Positions 18,752-28,036 of a DNA stretch of 64,000 nt are shown here, piece by piece. Positions within the stretch are counted from its first letter, which is position 1; the number at the start of each line of letters is the position of its first letter. The notes beneath the pieces were generated by a model. That model was not told the origin of the DNA. It saw only the letters and a list, made by a program, of their open reading frames with translations, and searched no databases. The DNA is from Bacteroidia bacterium (GTDB lineage Bacteria > Bacteroidota > Ignavibacteria > SZUA-365), in assembly GCA_027493955.1 (NCBI GenBank), contig JAOSJT010000001.1, positions 1,193,131-1,257,130 of the forward strand, given 5' to 3'. The position numbers were made by a program, and so were the translations under genes.

Positions 18752-19207
18752 CTATTCCGTCGTTCCGGCGGTCTGTACGTCGCCCGTCTGTACTCTTCGC
18801 AGCGGGGATCGGTCCACAATATCGTCGAGACGCGGAATGCGCGGCTCCGGACGGACCCATTCAAGATCGCCTTTCGCCCAGAGATAGAAGTCCGCGAGGA
18901 AGAGAATGATGATGAACAATGCCCCTGCCGCATAGGCGAACATCCCCAGCTTCTGATAGATGAGCGCCCAGGGAAAGAGCACGACGAGTTCGACGTCGAA
19001 CAGAATAAAAATCAGCGCGACAACGTAGAAGCGGATGTTGAAGCGCATCCACTGCGGACCGATGGGATCCTCGCCGCACTCGTAGGGAAGGAGCTTCTCG
19101 TGCGTGGGATTGTGCGGCCGCAGAAGCTTCGCGACAAGCAGACCACCGGCCACGAACACCAATCCGAGGATGATGAAGATCAGGGCTTTGCCGAATTCCG
19201 TGAGCAT
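18752..19207 (-). CDS. nuoA: NADH-quinone oxidoreductase subunit A, first gene of the operon
   Basis: 151 aa, three helices. The family signature is [45 protein letters not shown], including the ordered loop between helices 1 and 2 that closes on the quinone site. The C-terminal tail (about 125-151) is longer than usual. It lies 14 bases before nuoB. The 100-bp region upstream separates it from the next minus-strand gene (DUF4389) and should hold the operon promoter, though I could not single out one. Confidence 0.96.
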   Translation of the reverse strand: MLTEFGKALIFIILGLVFVAGGLLVAKLLRPHNPTHEKLLPYECGEDPIGPQWMRFNIRFYVVALIFILFDVELVVLFPWALIYQKLGMFAYAAGALFIIILFLADFYLWAKGDLEWVRPEPRIPRLDDIVDRSPLRRVQTGDVQTAGTTE

Positions 19208-19307
19208 GTGTTATTGTCAGATGTTGCTAGAGACAACGAAGTCGGAACAAGCTAATGGAAAAAACAGACAAATCAAAAGATGGCGATAATGCAATCTGAT
19301 ACCCTGA

Positions 19308-19910
19308 TTACATTTCGTCGGAAAAACGCTCCAGAGCGGCCTGCGGCTGACTTCCGTTGAAGGGCGGGTATTCATCCACCAGGAGCAGAGAATACGCGCG
19401 CAAACGGGCATTATAGATGAAATATGCTTTCAGCCACGCATACTGCCAGTCCGCAAGGCGGCCGAGTACGAGGATGGTGAGCGTCGCCATCATATGTGTG
19501 ATAAAAAACGGAACGAAATAGCCGACGGAAAAGAAAAAATGCGGAAAGAGCAGCAAGGGACGCAGCAGCGTCGTCCAGCGCGACAGGCGCTGCGGATACT
19601 CGACCAGAACACCGATACCGCGACGTTTTTCCGCATCGCCGGTAAACGGCGGATACATGTCGGTGAGATAGAGGGCATAGGCCGCCAGCGTCGCCGTAAA
19701 GCGAAAATACCCTTCGAGAAAATCCCAGAGAAGCTGGGGATTTCTACCGAGAAGAACGGTCGCAACCCACGCGACTGTATGCACGAGCGCCATCAGCACC
19801 GTGTAAGGTATGGCCCAGAGCCAGAGCGGCAGCAGCAAAAACGGACGCAGCAACAGCATGAGCCGGGAGGGATGTTCGGGTTTGAGGATGTGGAACACCG
19901 CTGGATACAT
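19308..19910 (-). CDS. DUF4389-type membrane protein, internally duplicated
   Basis: 200 aa from ATG at 19910. The frame stays open upstream but would run into the divergent glnB gene. Two homologous halves are visible: residues 20-105 and 115-195 each start RPF/RPL-LL-P, pass through two membrane helices with V-T-x-L-L-G-R / L-T-I-L-V-L-G-R, and end in AYALYLTDMYPPF or AYSLLLVDEYPPF. That ending is the hallmark of DUF4389, so the protein contains two such domains. The function is unknown. It is divergent from glnB (154-bp shared spacer) and lies upstream of nuoA on the same strand. Confidence 0.8.
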   Translation of the reverse strand: MYPAVFHILKPEHPSRLMLLLRPFLLLPLWLWAIPYTVLMALVHTVAWVATVLLGRNPQLLWDFLEGYFRFTATLAAYALYLTDMYPPFTGDAEKRRGIGVLVEYPQRLSRWTTLLRPLLLFPHFFFSVGYFVPFFITHMMATLTILVLGRLADWQYAWLKAYFIYNARLRAYSLLLVDEYPPFNGSQPQAALERFSDEM

Positions 19911-20007
19911 GCCGTAACTTGCCCTCTTGTGATCAGAATGAAAACATGATGGAGACCGCCGTGCGTGAACGTACAGTACAATGCTACGAAACGCGGGCCA
20001 AAGATAA

Positions 20008-20403
<396 letters not shown>

Positions 20404-20659
20404 GTACGAGGAAGCTACCGTCACTCACTATCAATTTCCGGCTACCGGGGAAGCTCCATTCTGTCGTAATACCTGTTAACGGGCGACTACCGTTGATGCT
20501 TTGGCTGGATTATCGCCAAGGTACCCCTGGTCTGCATGCATATCGGATATTGCATGTTCCCCCATGCAATTATACTTTGGGGATACAGTTATCATTTTCT
20601 TGGTTCCGGAGCCCGCCGGGCGCATTGTTCCGCACCTTTCACAGCAGGGTATAGAGATC
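20404..20659. other. Intergenic spacer with a perfect 8-bp inverted repeat
   Basis: The spacer between glnB and the next plus-strand gene. ATTGCATG (20549-20556) and CATGCAAT (20563-20570) form a perfect inverted repeat with a 6-base loop, about 90 bases before the next start codon. No T-run follows it, so it could be an operator or an RNA hairpin; its role is unknown. No coding frame was seen. Confidence 0.4.
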
Positions 20660-22609
20660 ATGAACACACCGTTTCTTCTGACTCGCATGGCGCTGCTTGC
20701 GGCGCTTGTTCTTATGCTGCTCGCTTCATGCAGCGAGGATCCTGCCAACGATATCGGCAATGGCCTCGATCCGGCAAATGTGCTGGAATCCACGAAAACA
20801 AGTATCGGAGCTGAGGGTGGTACCGTATCCCTGAGCGATGGCTGTAGGGTCGACATCACCGCGGGCGCGCTATCCGCCGCCACGGAGATACAGCTCGCAA
20901 AACTGCGGCAGGATGACTTTTTCACGGGAGCGGGCTTGCTCGTATACGATGTGAGCGCCGCGAACGCCCCCTCCGCTATCACCGTGACGCTGCCTGCGTC
21001 CAAAGGACAAACCAGCGAGGATTTCGCCGTCTTCAACTACGACCCGACCTATGAGGAGGAAATCGACGGCCGTGATGTGCCGTTCACCTATGACTCGGTC
21101 AGCGGCTCTATCTCGGCCGTGATTCAGACCGATGGCGTTCGAGGCGGAGCCGGTCCCCGGAAAGCGCTCACGGGAATCAAGCGCACACGCATCGTCGTGG
21201 CGAACGAAGCCCTGGTCGAACCCAGTGTGAGCACGAAAACCATCCCGATGCCCTTTTATCAGCAGGATGCGAAAACATGCTATGCCACCTGCGTAAAAAT
21301 GCTCGCACGCGCATACTCGCCACAAGGAACGACGCAGGTCTGCGACATATTGAAGTGGATTGATTATCCGCCGACGACCGGGCCGAACTCGTACATGTAT
21401 CAGTGGCACATGCCGTCGCTGATACGGCGGAGTACGGGATCGACAGCGCAGAGCGGACGGTACTGGTGGGCGCGATCGGCGTTCAACAACCTCATTACGC
21501 AACTCGATGCAGGATATCCGGTCGTCATAGGGCGTATGGGGCATTCCATTCTGGTCATCGGCTATGAAAAAACATCTCCGCTGAAAGGTCCGAGCTCCTA
21601 TCGCTATCTCGTCAACGATCCCTCCGGCGACTACGCGCCGAACACCTGGAAAAACTGGGACTGGCTGTTTCAGCGCAGTTTCGATTTCAACACCTTTGTC
21701 GAAATCTGGATACCGCAGGCACCTCCCGGCAGCCGAACGCTGCAAACTCTCGGCATGCCGATGACTTCAGCCACGGGACGTGTTGAATTTTTGCAGACGA
21801 ATGAAGACACCGGCGAAGACATTCCGATGGTGTCGCTCGATTTCAACAAGGCGCAAACAACCGGGTACGGCTGGAAATACCGCACGCAATGGGTATCGCG
21901 CATCCCGGAGGAGGCGTCGAAAATCCGTGTGCAGGCGCAACTGCGCAATGCCGATGCAACGAAGACTCCTCGCCTGGGCGTGTCCATGAAAATTGCGCAA
22001 CACGGCACGGGAGGAGGAATATTCACTGCAACAGATTTCCTGACTCCGCCTTCATCCGGCGCGAAGAGCGAGTACATGAAGACCGTCCCGTTGTCGGACT
22101 TCTACAAAGCCGGTGGTGATACGACGTGCACTCTGACGATGGAACTGTTCGATGCACAAGGCACCACCGTTGACAAATGGTCGGTTGATTTCACCCTCTC
22201 CCCTGCCGCCGCCGAATATCGCATCATCAAGGAAAGCGGCAACGCCACGCCGTCGGGCATCACCCTCACGCTCCCGACGCAGGTAGAGTTCGGAAAGTCC
22301 TACCACATTCGCGGCGTATGGGCGGACGTACCGACCTATCCCGACGCGCAATACTCCGTGCTGGGTGGTTTTGTCAGCGATGAAACGGACCTCGAGAAGG
22401 AACTCTGGGTGCAGGCGGTGTTCCGTGAAAAGTTCGTCGATCTGAAAGGTTTTCACCATTATTTCGACGACAATATCAGCATTCCCGACACGGACAAAAC
22501 CCGCAAATACTTCAAGCTCCAGATCACCATGCGCGCATACGACGCATCCAACGCCTCGGCACCGTACTGGCTTCAGACGAGGATATACAAGATTCCTATA
22601 AAGCAGTGA
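20660..22609 (+). CDS. Lipoprotein with ZU5-like and C39/papain-like cysteine peptidase domains
   Basis: 649 aa from ATG at 20660, chosen because the protein then begins with a lipoprotein signal (MNTPFLLTRMALLAALVLMLLASC, lipid Cys 24). Residues 45-120 (IGAEGGTVSLSDGCRVDITAGALS) resemble the ZU5 fold. Residues about 195-355 look like a papain/C39-type peptidase: QQDAKTCYATCVKM carries the putative catalytic Cys, GHSILVIGYEK the His and VNDPSGDY the Asp. The C-terminal ~280 residues are beta-rich and unrecognised. It is predicted to be anchored in the outer or inner membrane facing outward from the cytoplasm. Its substrate is unknown. An alternative reading is a catalytically inactive papain-like binding domain, but all three expected residues are present. 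Confidence 0.7.
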   Translation: MNTPFLLTRMALLAALVLMLLASCSEDPANDIGNGLDPANVLESTKTSIGAEGGTVSLSDGCRVDITAGALSAATEIQLAKLRQDDFFTGAGLLVYDVSAANAPSAITVTLPASKGQTSEDFAVFNYDPTYEEEIDGRDVPFTYDSVSGSISAVIQTDGVRGGAGPRKALTGIKRTRIVVANEALVEPSVSTKTIPMPFYQQDAKTCYATCVKMLARAYSPQGTTQVCDILKWIDYPPTTGPNSYMYQWHMPSLIRRSTGSTAQSGRYWWARSAFNNLITQLDAGYPVVIGRMGHSILVIGYEKTSPLKGPSSYRYLVNDPSGDYAPNTWKNWDWLFQRSFDFNTFVEIWIPQAPPGSRTLQTLGMPMTSATGRVEFLQTNEDTGEDIPMVSLDFNKAQTTGYGWKYRTQWVSRIPEEASKIRVQAQLRNADATKTPRLGVSMKIAQHGTGGGIFTATDFLTPPSSGAKSEYMKTVPLSDFYKAGGDTTCTLTMELFDAQGTTVDKWSVDFTLSPAAAEYRIIKESGNATPSGITLTLPTQVEFGKSYHIRGVWADVPTYPDAQYSVLGGFVSDETDLEKELWVQAVFREKFVDLKGFHHYFDDNISIPDTDKTRKYFKLQITMRAYDASNASAPYWLQTRIYKIPIKQ

Positions 22610-22618
22610 GGGGATGGG

Positions 22619-22667
22619 TGAAGAGTGAAGAGTGAAGAGTGAAGAGTGAAGAGTGAAGAGTAAAGAG
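22619..22667. repeat. Heptamer tandem repeat (GTGAAGA)7
   Basis: Seven consecutive 7-bp units: six are GTGAAGA, the last GTAAAGA. The array starts 9 bases after the stop codon of the peptidase lipoprotein. An inverted counterpart lies about 100 bases further on. Confidence 0.9.
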
Positions 22668-22763
22668 GTCTGTAAGTGCTATATTTGCGGCCGGACCCGG
22701 GAATCGGGAGCGCGTCTCCTGTCCGTCGGGATTTTTCTCCTTTTTCTTTTTAACCCTTTACAG

Positions 22764-22799
22764 CCCTTCACTCTTTACTCTTGACTCTTCACTCTTTCC
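22764..22799. repeat. Inverted counterpart of the heptamer repeat
   Basis: Units of TTCACTC/TTTACTC/TTGACTC with period 7, i.e. the reverse complement of the array at 22619-22667 with a few substitutions. The two arrays could pair across a 100-base loop between the convergent genes ending at 22609 and 22822, possibly serving as a bidirectional terminator. Confidence 0.85.
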
Positions 22800-22821
22800 G
22801 TACCTCCTCACAATAACCGCT

Positions 22822-24462
22822 TCAACGAAGCAATGTGACTCTGCAATGTGCATTTCCCGAAACGGAGGCAATGCGCGCTATGTAGAGGCCGGCGGGCAAG
22901 TGTCCGGTATGCCAGCGCAGAGTGTGCGTGCCCTCCGCTTTCCAGCCCTCGGAAAATGACGCAACGCGGCTGCCGCGAATGTCATAGAGGTCAATATGCG
23001 CGTTCCCGGCACGGGGCAAAGTGTACTCGATCAATGCGCTGTCGCGCACAGGATTGGTCAACGCCTTGATATGGACGTGCAGCGGCAGGCCTGCAGCCGG
23101 CGCGGCGGAGAGTGTACTATAGTCGAACGGCTCGTTGACGAGATGGTAGTACTCTTCGGATTGTCCGTCGTAGTTCCGCCGGAGATAGGGGCACACGAGC
23201 GGAGTACGCGGCATTTCCTCCAACACAGCGAGTTGCGGTGTCCCACCATTCCAATCGTACACCGGTATTCGCCGGGGATCCATTTGTCCGAGCAGGCCGC
23301 GCTCGCGGGCGAGGTGAAACAGTCCGAAGTTGCCGGGTTCATGACCCGCGAGCCAGGTACCGACGACGTCCACAAGCAATGGATCCTTCCCGAAGATCAG
23401 GACATTGCTCATGAAATCCTGCGGTGTGTCGTTGGGTCCCGGTCCCTTGGTGAAACCGTTGCCGTTTCTCCCGTAAATGCCCTCGATAATGTTCAATCCG
23501 ACATTGGTGACACGTATCGAGTCCAGTGTGCGATGCGCCCAGGTCTCCATGCCCAGACCACCCATGCCGTCCGTTTCGGGTCTGTCCCAGCGGGGAATGC
23601 CAGCGGCGCGATGCCGGGCGTATGCTTCGGTGACGCGCTGCTCGATGTCCGCGTGAAACACGCTCCTCTCGGCGCCGCTGCGGTTTTTCGTGGCTTCCAG
23701 TCCCTCGCAGAAATGCACGAGCGGGGCAACGACCATTCCCTGGAGGTTCTTCGTGCACAGCGTCATCCCCATACCATGCGTTTTGAACTTGGCAATGTTC
23801 AGCAGCCAGCTCTGTTCGTCGTTGCAGGGCGCGAGAAAACCGATGCGGTTGAACATGACGCCGTCGGGGACGTCGCGCCAAATCACTTCCGTACCGGTTT
23901 GCAGATCCTGAAAGCGCATGTCATAGATATTGCGGCCCGATGGAAAATCGAAGAGATGCATGCCATGTTTTGCGGTCACGGCTTGCATGCGCTGTCCCGT
24001 CACGAGGTACTCACCGGTACAATACCCATTGGCCATCCAGTTGGCTTCGCGTGCGAACATGTTATAGCCGGGGAAACCCGTTTCGCGAATGCCGCCGAAC
24101 AATCCGTCCATGAAGTCGATGTCGGTGATGATCCCCATTCCTTCCGGCGTATTTCCCGTGCCCGTCGTGCAGGTGAGATTGGGTTTCACAGCGAGGGCGT
24201 GAGAGAAAGGAATACCGGTACTTTCATGCCCGGTGAAATACTCCCGCGCGAAGGACAGTCCCTCCGCGCGTTTCGCGTTCGTATCGAGCTTATCTCCCAC
24301 GTTGGTCCTGCGGATAAACACCGACTCCGGATGGGCCTCCACGAAGGGATGCGGCTGCAGGTGCGAAGGCGCCGGTGTTCTCCTCCCCCATCCCGTGCGC
24401 GGGAACAGCACACCCGCCGCCGCCGCCGTTGTGACCCCTGCAAGAAAATCACGTCGTTTCAT
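22822..24462 (-). CDS. DUF362 protein with twin-arginine signal and T9SS sorting domain
   Basis: 546 aa from ATG at 24462, where the protein opens with a Tat signal (MKRRDFLAGVTTAAAAGVLF). Residues about 50-440 match DUF362: ALAVKPNLTCTTGTGNTPEGMG, LNIAKFKTHGMGMTLCTKNLQGMVV and VLIFGKDPLLVDVVGTWLAGHEPGNFG. This is a metal or Fe-S associated family of uncertain activity. The final ~85 residues are a T9SS type-A sorting domain (LTNPVRDSALIEYTL ... IDLYDIRGSRVASF ... PAGLYIARI). The protein is predicted to be folded before inner-membrane export and then passed to T9SS. It is convergent with the peptidase lipoprotein gene. Confidence 0.82.
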   Translation of the reverse strand: MKRRDFLAGVTTAAAAGVLFPRTGWGRRTPAPSHLQPHPFVEAHPESVFIRRTNVGDKLDTNAKRAEGLSFAREYFTGHESTGIPFSHALAVKPNLTCTTGTGNTPEGMGIITDIDFMDGLFGGIRETGFPGYNMFAREANWMANGYCTGEYLVTGQRMQAVTAKHGMHLFDFPSGRNIYDMRFQDLQTGTEVIWRDVPDGVMFNRIGFLAPCNDEQSWLLNIAKFKTHGMGMTLCTKNLQGMVVAPLVHFCEGLEATKNRSGAERSVFHADIEQRVTEAYARHRAAGIPRWDRPETDGMGGLGMETWAHRTLDSIRVTNVGLNIIEGIYGRNGNGFTKGPGPNDTPQDFMSNVLIFGKDPLLVDVVGTWLAGHEPGNFGLFHLARERGLLGQMDPRRIPVYDWNGGTPQLAVLEEMPRTPLVCPYLRRNYDGQSEEYYHLVNEPFDYSTLSAAPAAGLPLHVHIKALTNPVRDSALIEYTLPRAGNAHIDLYDIRGSRVASFSEGWKAEGTHTLRWHTGHLPAGLYIARIASVSGNAHCRVTLLR

Positions 24463-24730
24463 CGCTACCTCACTCGTTCGTGAACGGAATACTCGGCACA
24501 TACGGTAGACACATGAGCGGGCAATTCGTTCCCTACCGGAGATAATAATTGCACGCTTGGCGATGTTACGACGAAATCCTGACGAACGCAAATGTATCCA
24601 TCATTCGGGTCCGAAACTGAAGTGCATTGAAATAACCTGACGGAAAGTCGATACAGTCGCCGGAGAAATCGTGAACGATCCGTCGCTCATAAGGGCCGGA
24701 CGCGCCGGGCGGAAGCGGCCGGGCCATACC
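24463..24730. other. Upstream spacer of the DUF362 gene
   Basis: About 270 bases between the DUF362 start and the large repeat array. No gene and no clear signal was seen. Confidence 0.35.
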
Positions 24731-25640
24731 GGAGTGCTTCATGAATCACCCACTTTTGCATCGAATGTGGGAGGTTCATGAATCGCCCACTTTTATGACG
24801 AATATCGGTGTTTCATGGATCGGCCAAGGGATACGTACGCCGATCAACACGGATTGGAGCGGATTTACACGGCGCTTTTTGATATGCGTGGTGCTCGGAA
24901 CATCCCCTCTTGCTGCATTCATGGGTGCTTCACGAATCGCCCACTTTTATGACGAATATCGGTGTTTCATGGATCGGCCAAGGGATACGTGCGCCGATCA
25001 ACACGGATTGGAGCGGATTTACACGGCGCTTTTTGATATGGGTGGTGCTTGGAACATCCCCTCTTGCTGCATTCATGGGAGCTTCATGAATCGCCCACTT
25101 TTGCATCGAATGTGGGAGCTTCATGAATCGCCCACTTTTATGACGAATATCGGTGTTTCATGGATCGGCCAAGGGATACGTACGCCGATCAACACGGATT
25201 GGAGCGGATTTACACGGCGCTTTTTGATATGGGTGGTGCTCGGAACATCCCCTCTTGCTGCATTCATGGGAGCTTCATGAATCGCCCACTTTTGCAAGAA
25301 ATGTGGGTGGTTCATGAATCGGTCAAGGGATACGTACGCCGATCAACACGGATTGGAGCGGATTTACACGGCGCTTTTTGATATGGGTGGTGCTCGGAAC
25401 ATCCCCTCTTGCTGCATTCATGGGAGCTTCATGAATCGCCCACTTTTGCAAGAAATATGGGTGGTTCATGAACCGGTCAAGGGATACGTACGCCGATCAA
25501 CACGGATTGGAGCGGATTTACACGGCGCTTTTTGATATGGGTGGTGCTTGGAACATCCCCTCTTGCTGCATTCATGGGAGCTTCATGAATCGCCCACTTT
25601 TGCATCGAATGTGGGAGGTTCATGAATCGCCCACTTTTGT
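24731..25640. repeat. Higher-order tandem array (154-bp unit) containing a 37-bp palindromic repeat
   Basis: Five copies of a ~95-bp core, starting GGGATACG at 24828, 24982, 25173, 25327 and 25481 and carrying AACACGGATTGGAGCGG. Spacings are 154, 191, 154 and 154 bases; 191 equals 154 plus one extra 37-bp unit. Between the cores sit one or two copies of a palindrome of the form GTGGG..(TTCATGAA)..CCCAC, linked by TTTTGCATCGAAT or a degenerate form. In reverse complement this palindrome plus linker is the same 37-bp unit that makes up the array at 45982-46256. There are no variable spacers, so it is not CRISPR. Frames open through the array are accidental. Confidence 0.92.
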
Positions 25641-25881
25641 GCCATATGTGAGTACTGAAACGACGAAGTCCGGAGTCGGCTCCGGCAAACTCGCAGAAAT
25701 GGTGCAACCGCCGCCATGCCGCACGAACCTTGAAGCGCGGTACCATCCGAAGCGCCATTAATCCTGCACGATCACCCGTCGGTCAGGGAATTATTGTTTC
25801 CGCCCGGCTTTCCCTCTTCTGTTGGCGTATGGCAACGACACCTGTCGTATATTCCATTTTTTCATGTACGGATGATTTGCC
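25641..25881. other. Spacer between repeat array and the next gene
   Basis: 240 bases without a recognisable gene or element. The promoter of the following plus-strand gene should lie here, but no clear motif was identified. Confidence 0.35.
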
Positions 25882-27198
25882 ATGCTGACACAACTATTTT
25901 CCGGTGACTACTCTCAGGACGAACGAAGAAAGCGATTTGAATTGACGACGTGCTGGAGTGAAGGAGCCGCGGAAAAGGCGATCTCGATCGCCGAGGAACT
26001 CCTTCGCGAGACCACGAACGACCCCGCTCTCTGGGCCGCCTACCTCGTGAACCAGCTTGACATGCAGGTTGATTTGGAGTCCCACGAAATCATCATCAAG
26101 ACCTTCGTGGAGAACGACAGTGCACTGTCCGTGAAACTCGCCGCAGTCTGTATGACGATGGACCAGGTGCAAACGCCAGACGTCAGGACCCTGGTCGGCG
26201 AGACCTTTATCCAGCTCAAACGCTCCGCTCCCTACGATCAGGAAGCAGTCGAAATGTGTATTCCCTTTGTGGAAGCGTTGCTGGCGTCAGGGTATTTGAG
26301 CCTCGCACGCGATGTCGCGGAATTGCTGGCGCATGAGTCGCGTACAGAGCGCATTGATGCCCGTCTCGCTCTTCTCCTCGGCGCAATCGGCGATGTGATC
26401 GAGAATCCGATGTGCACACTCACCACAATGGTGGCGCAATATCTTGGAGGCCTCGCTCCATCACGCGAAGGGATGGCAGCCTCAAGTATTACCATGTTGC
26501 TGCCCTTCGGATTCGCCGCCTGGAAGGAGCTTCGTGAAACCCAGACCAAGCTGGACTACCTCCATCTCGATAGAGACGAAAGAAGCGTCTTGCTCGAGAG
26601 TTTTGCGCTGCAATTTCAGCACTTCCACGAGAACCCTTCAGAGGTGGAGTTGTATGAGGTCATTGAAGCGATGTCTCAGGAAATACTCGGTTGGAAAATC
26701 GCGCACGGCTACCCGACGAAAGACATGAGGCTGGCGCCTGAGCAACCGGAAGGATCGGTGCCGCGCATTCCGGAAATGGACGACGAAGACTATCTGCGGT
26801 TCGTGGATTATGTCACGGATCGTTTCGAGAGGATTTTCCCCGAACATCCTCCCGAGCACTCGGTGTTGACCATACTGAGCTTGCTTTCTGTGTACGCCGA
26901 AGGATATCGCATCACCGATGTGCATGCCGCTCTCGAAGCCGGAAACACCGAGAACGAGCTACTCGCCTACATGCGCGAAATGCTGGCGGTTGTCGAAGAT
27001 CTTTGGACCCTCCACACAAGGCACGACGAAGTGGACAAAGCCATGTCCATCATGGAAATCTATGACAATGCGGCGGATCTCTGTGGCAGGGATCTCGCCT
27101 ATGAGGTGCTCGAGCTTCAGCTCGCGACACTACACCTGGAAAGAAAAACCATACAGAAGCTCATCAAAGAGGCAGTACGGGAGAGGAAGAAACCCTGA
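25882..27198 (+). CDS. Hypothetical cytoplasmic alpha-helical protein
   Basis: 438 aa, with no signal peptide or membrane segment. Composition is acidic and strongly helical, with recurring helix pairs rich in A, E and L (AAEKAISIAEELLRETTNDPALWAAYLVN; ARDVAELLAHESRTERIDARLALLLGAIGD; YMREMLAVVEDLWTLHTRHDEVDKAMSIMEIYDNAAD). This suggests a TPR/HEAT-like alpha-solenoid scaffold rather than an enzyme. No catalytic motif was recognised. Codon structure and length support a real gene. It stands alone, between the large repeat array and a convergent outer-membrane protein gene. Confidence 0.72.
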   Translation: MLTQLFSGDYSQDERRKRFELTTCWSEGAAEKAISIAEELLRETTNDPALWAAYLVNQLDMQVDLESHEIIIKTFVENDSALSVKLAAVCMTMDQVQTPDVRTLVGETFIQLKRSAPYDQEAVEMCIPFVEALLASGYLSLARDVAELLAHESRTERIDARLALLLGAIGDVIENPMCTLTTMVAQYLGGLAPSREGMAASSITMLLPFGFAAWKELRETQTKLDYLHLDRDERSVLLESFALQFQHFHENPSEVELYEVIEAMSQEILGWKIAHGYPTKDMRLAPEQPEGSVPRIPEMDDEDYLRFVDYVTDRFERIFPEHPPEHSVLTILSLLSVYAEGYRITDVHAALEAGNTENELLAYMREMLAVVEDLWTLHTRHDEVDKAMSIMEIYDNAADLCGRDLAYEVLELQLATLHLERKTIQKLIKEAVRERKKP

Positions 27199-27261
27199 CC
27201 CGAGCACTCCGCTTATTCCTGACATTCGCGAAATCCACAATGCCAGCCCGCGGCAGACCGT

Positions 27262-27291
27262 AAAAACGAACCCGCCACGGACGGCGGGTTC
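27262..27291 (-). terminator. Rho-independent terminator of the outer-membrane protein gene
   Basis: A 9-bp stem (27268-27276 with 27283-27291) has a 6-nt loop and is followed on the minus strand by five T residues (complement of 27262-27266). It lies 29 bases past the stop at 27320. It may also terminate the convergent hypothetical gene, though it lacks a T-run on the plus side. Confidence 0.85.
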
Positions 27292-27319
27292 GGGGTGTGC
27301 GCGGACTTCATGTGTGCGC

Positions 27320-28036
27320 TCACATTTTCAGCACGATACCCAACTGCGCCTGCACGCCGGTGAAGTCCTTTTGTCCGGTAAACAGTTCTTCCTCGAATTC
27401 CAGATTCTGATACTTCGCGGCGGCGGAGATACCGAATTCCGGAGACAGAAACACGTCCAACCCCAGACCGAAATACCAGCCGAAGCGAATGTGGCTGTCG
27501 TCATCGTTGAGTTCGTTGCGTTCGGAAATCTTCAGACTGCGGCCAGTCAGTCCGAAGTAGGCGCCACCACCAAGCATCGCATAGGGCTGAAAGGGATTGT
27601 CCGGCAGAGGCGCAACGGAAAGCCCGAGCGTGACGGGAACGATCACCACCCAGGAATCGGCATTGAGGATGTCTTCGGCGTTCGCGACAGAGGTACTACG
27701 CAGCTTATACGTGTAACTGGAGTACCATCCGGAGACCGCGAGATCCACGTACATCGGACGCCCGAGATTGCGTCGGTAGTGGAAATCGAGACCAAGTGCC
27801 TGCGACTGGTCGATGTCGCCTTCGGCTTCGTTGATGGAAACATCATTGAACTTGAATCCCTTCTCCCAATCCTTCGGGAACCACACTCCCGCACGAATCG
27901 AATAGTAGTTCTGCTTCTCGGGTTGATCCTGCTGAATGACGATGGTGGTTCTGTCGTCCCGCGGCTTATCCTGCTGCGCGACAATAGATGCCGTGAATAG
28001 CACCACGAGAAGGAAAATGGAAATGACGTACTTCAT
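27320..28036 (-). CDS. Outer-membrane beta-barrel protein (OmpW/OMP_b-brl-like)
   Basis: 238 aa with a signal peptide (MKYVISIFLLVVLFTASIVAQ) and an AGGAGG ribosome-binding site about 5 bases before ATG. The mature part consists of amphipathic strands (YYSIRAGVWFP, ALGLDFHYRRNLGRPMYVDLAVSGWYSSYTYKL, PYAMLGGGAYFGLTG, RFGWYFGLGLDVFL, FGISAAAKYQNLEF) and ends in LGIVLKM, as in small 8-strand barrels. The AMLGGGAYFG and GLGLDVFLSPEFGI segments are typical of OmpW-like and Bacteroidota porin-family barrels. Ligand unknown; it is a monocistronic gene with its own terminator. Confidence 0.82.
   Translation of the reverse strand: MKYVISIFLLVVLFTASIVAQQDKPRDDRTTIVIQQDQPEKQNYYSIRAGVWFPKDWEKGFKFNDVSINEAEGDIDQSQALGLDFHYRRNLGRPMYVDLAVSGWYSSYTYKLRSTSVANAEDILNADSWVVIVPVTLGLSVAPLPDNPFQPYAMLGGGAYFGLTGRSLKISERNELNDDDSHIRFGWYFGLGLDVFLSPEFGISAAAKYQNLEFEEELFTGQKDFTGVQAQLGIVLKM

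Noticed and set aside
24741-25280. 179-residue open frame through the repeats
   Set aside because: It exists only because two repeat intervals add to a multiple of three. The translated repeats are of low quality and both strands are open.
24731-25640. CRISPR array
   Set aside because: Repeats are regularly spaced and palindromic, but the intervening DNA is itself repeated rather than unique, the period is 154 bases, and no cas genes are present.
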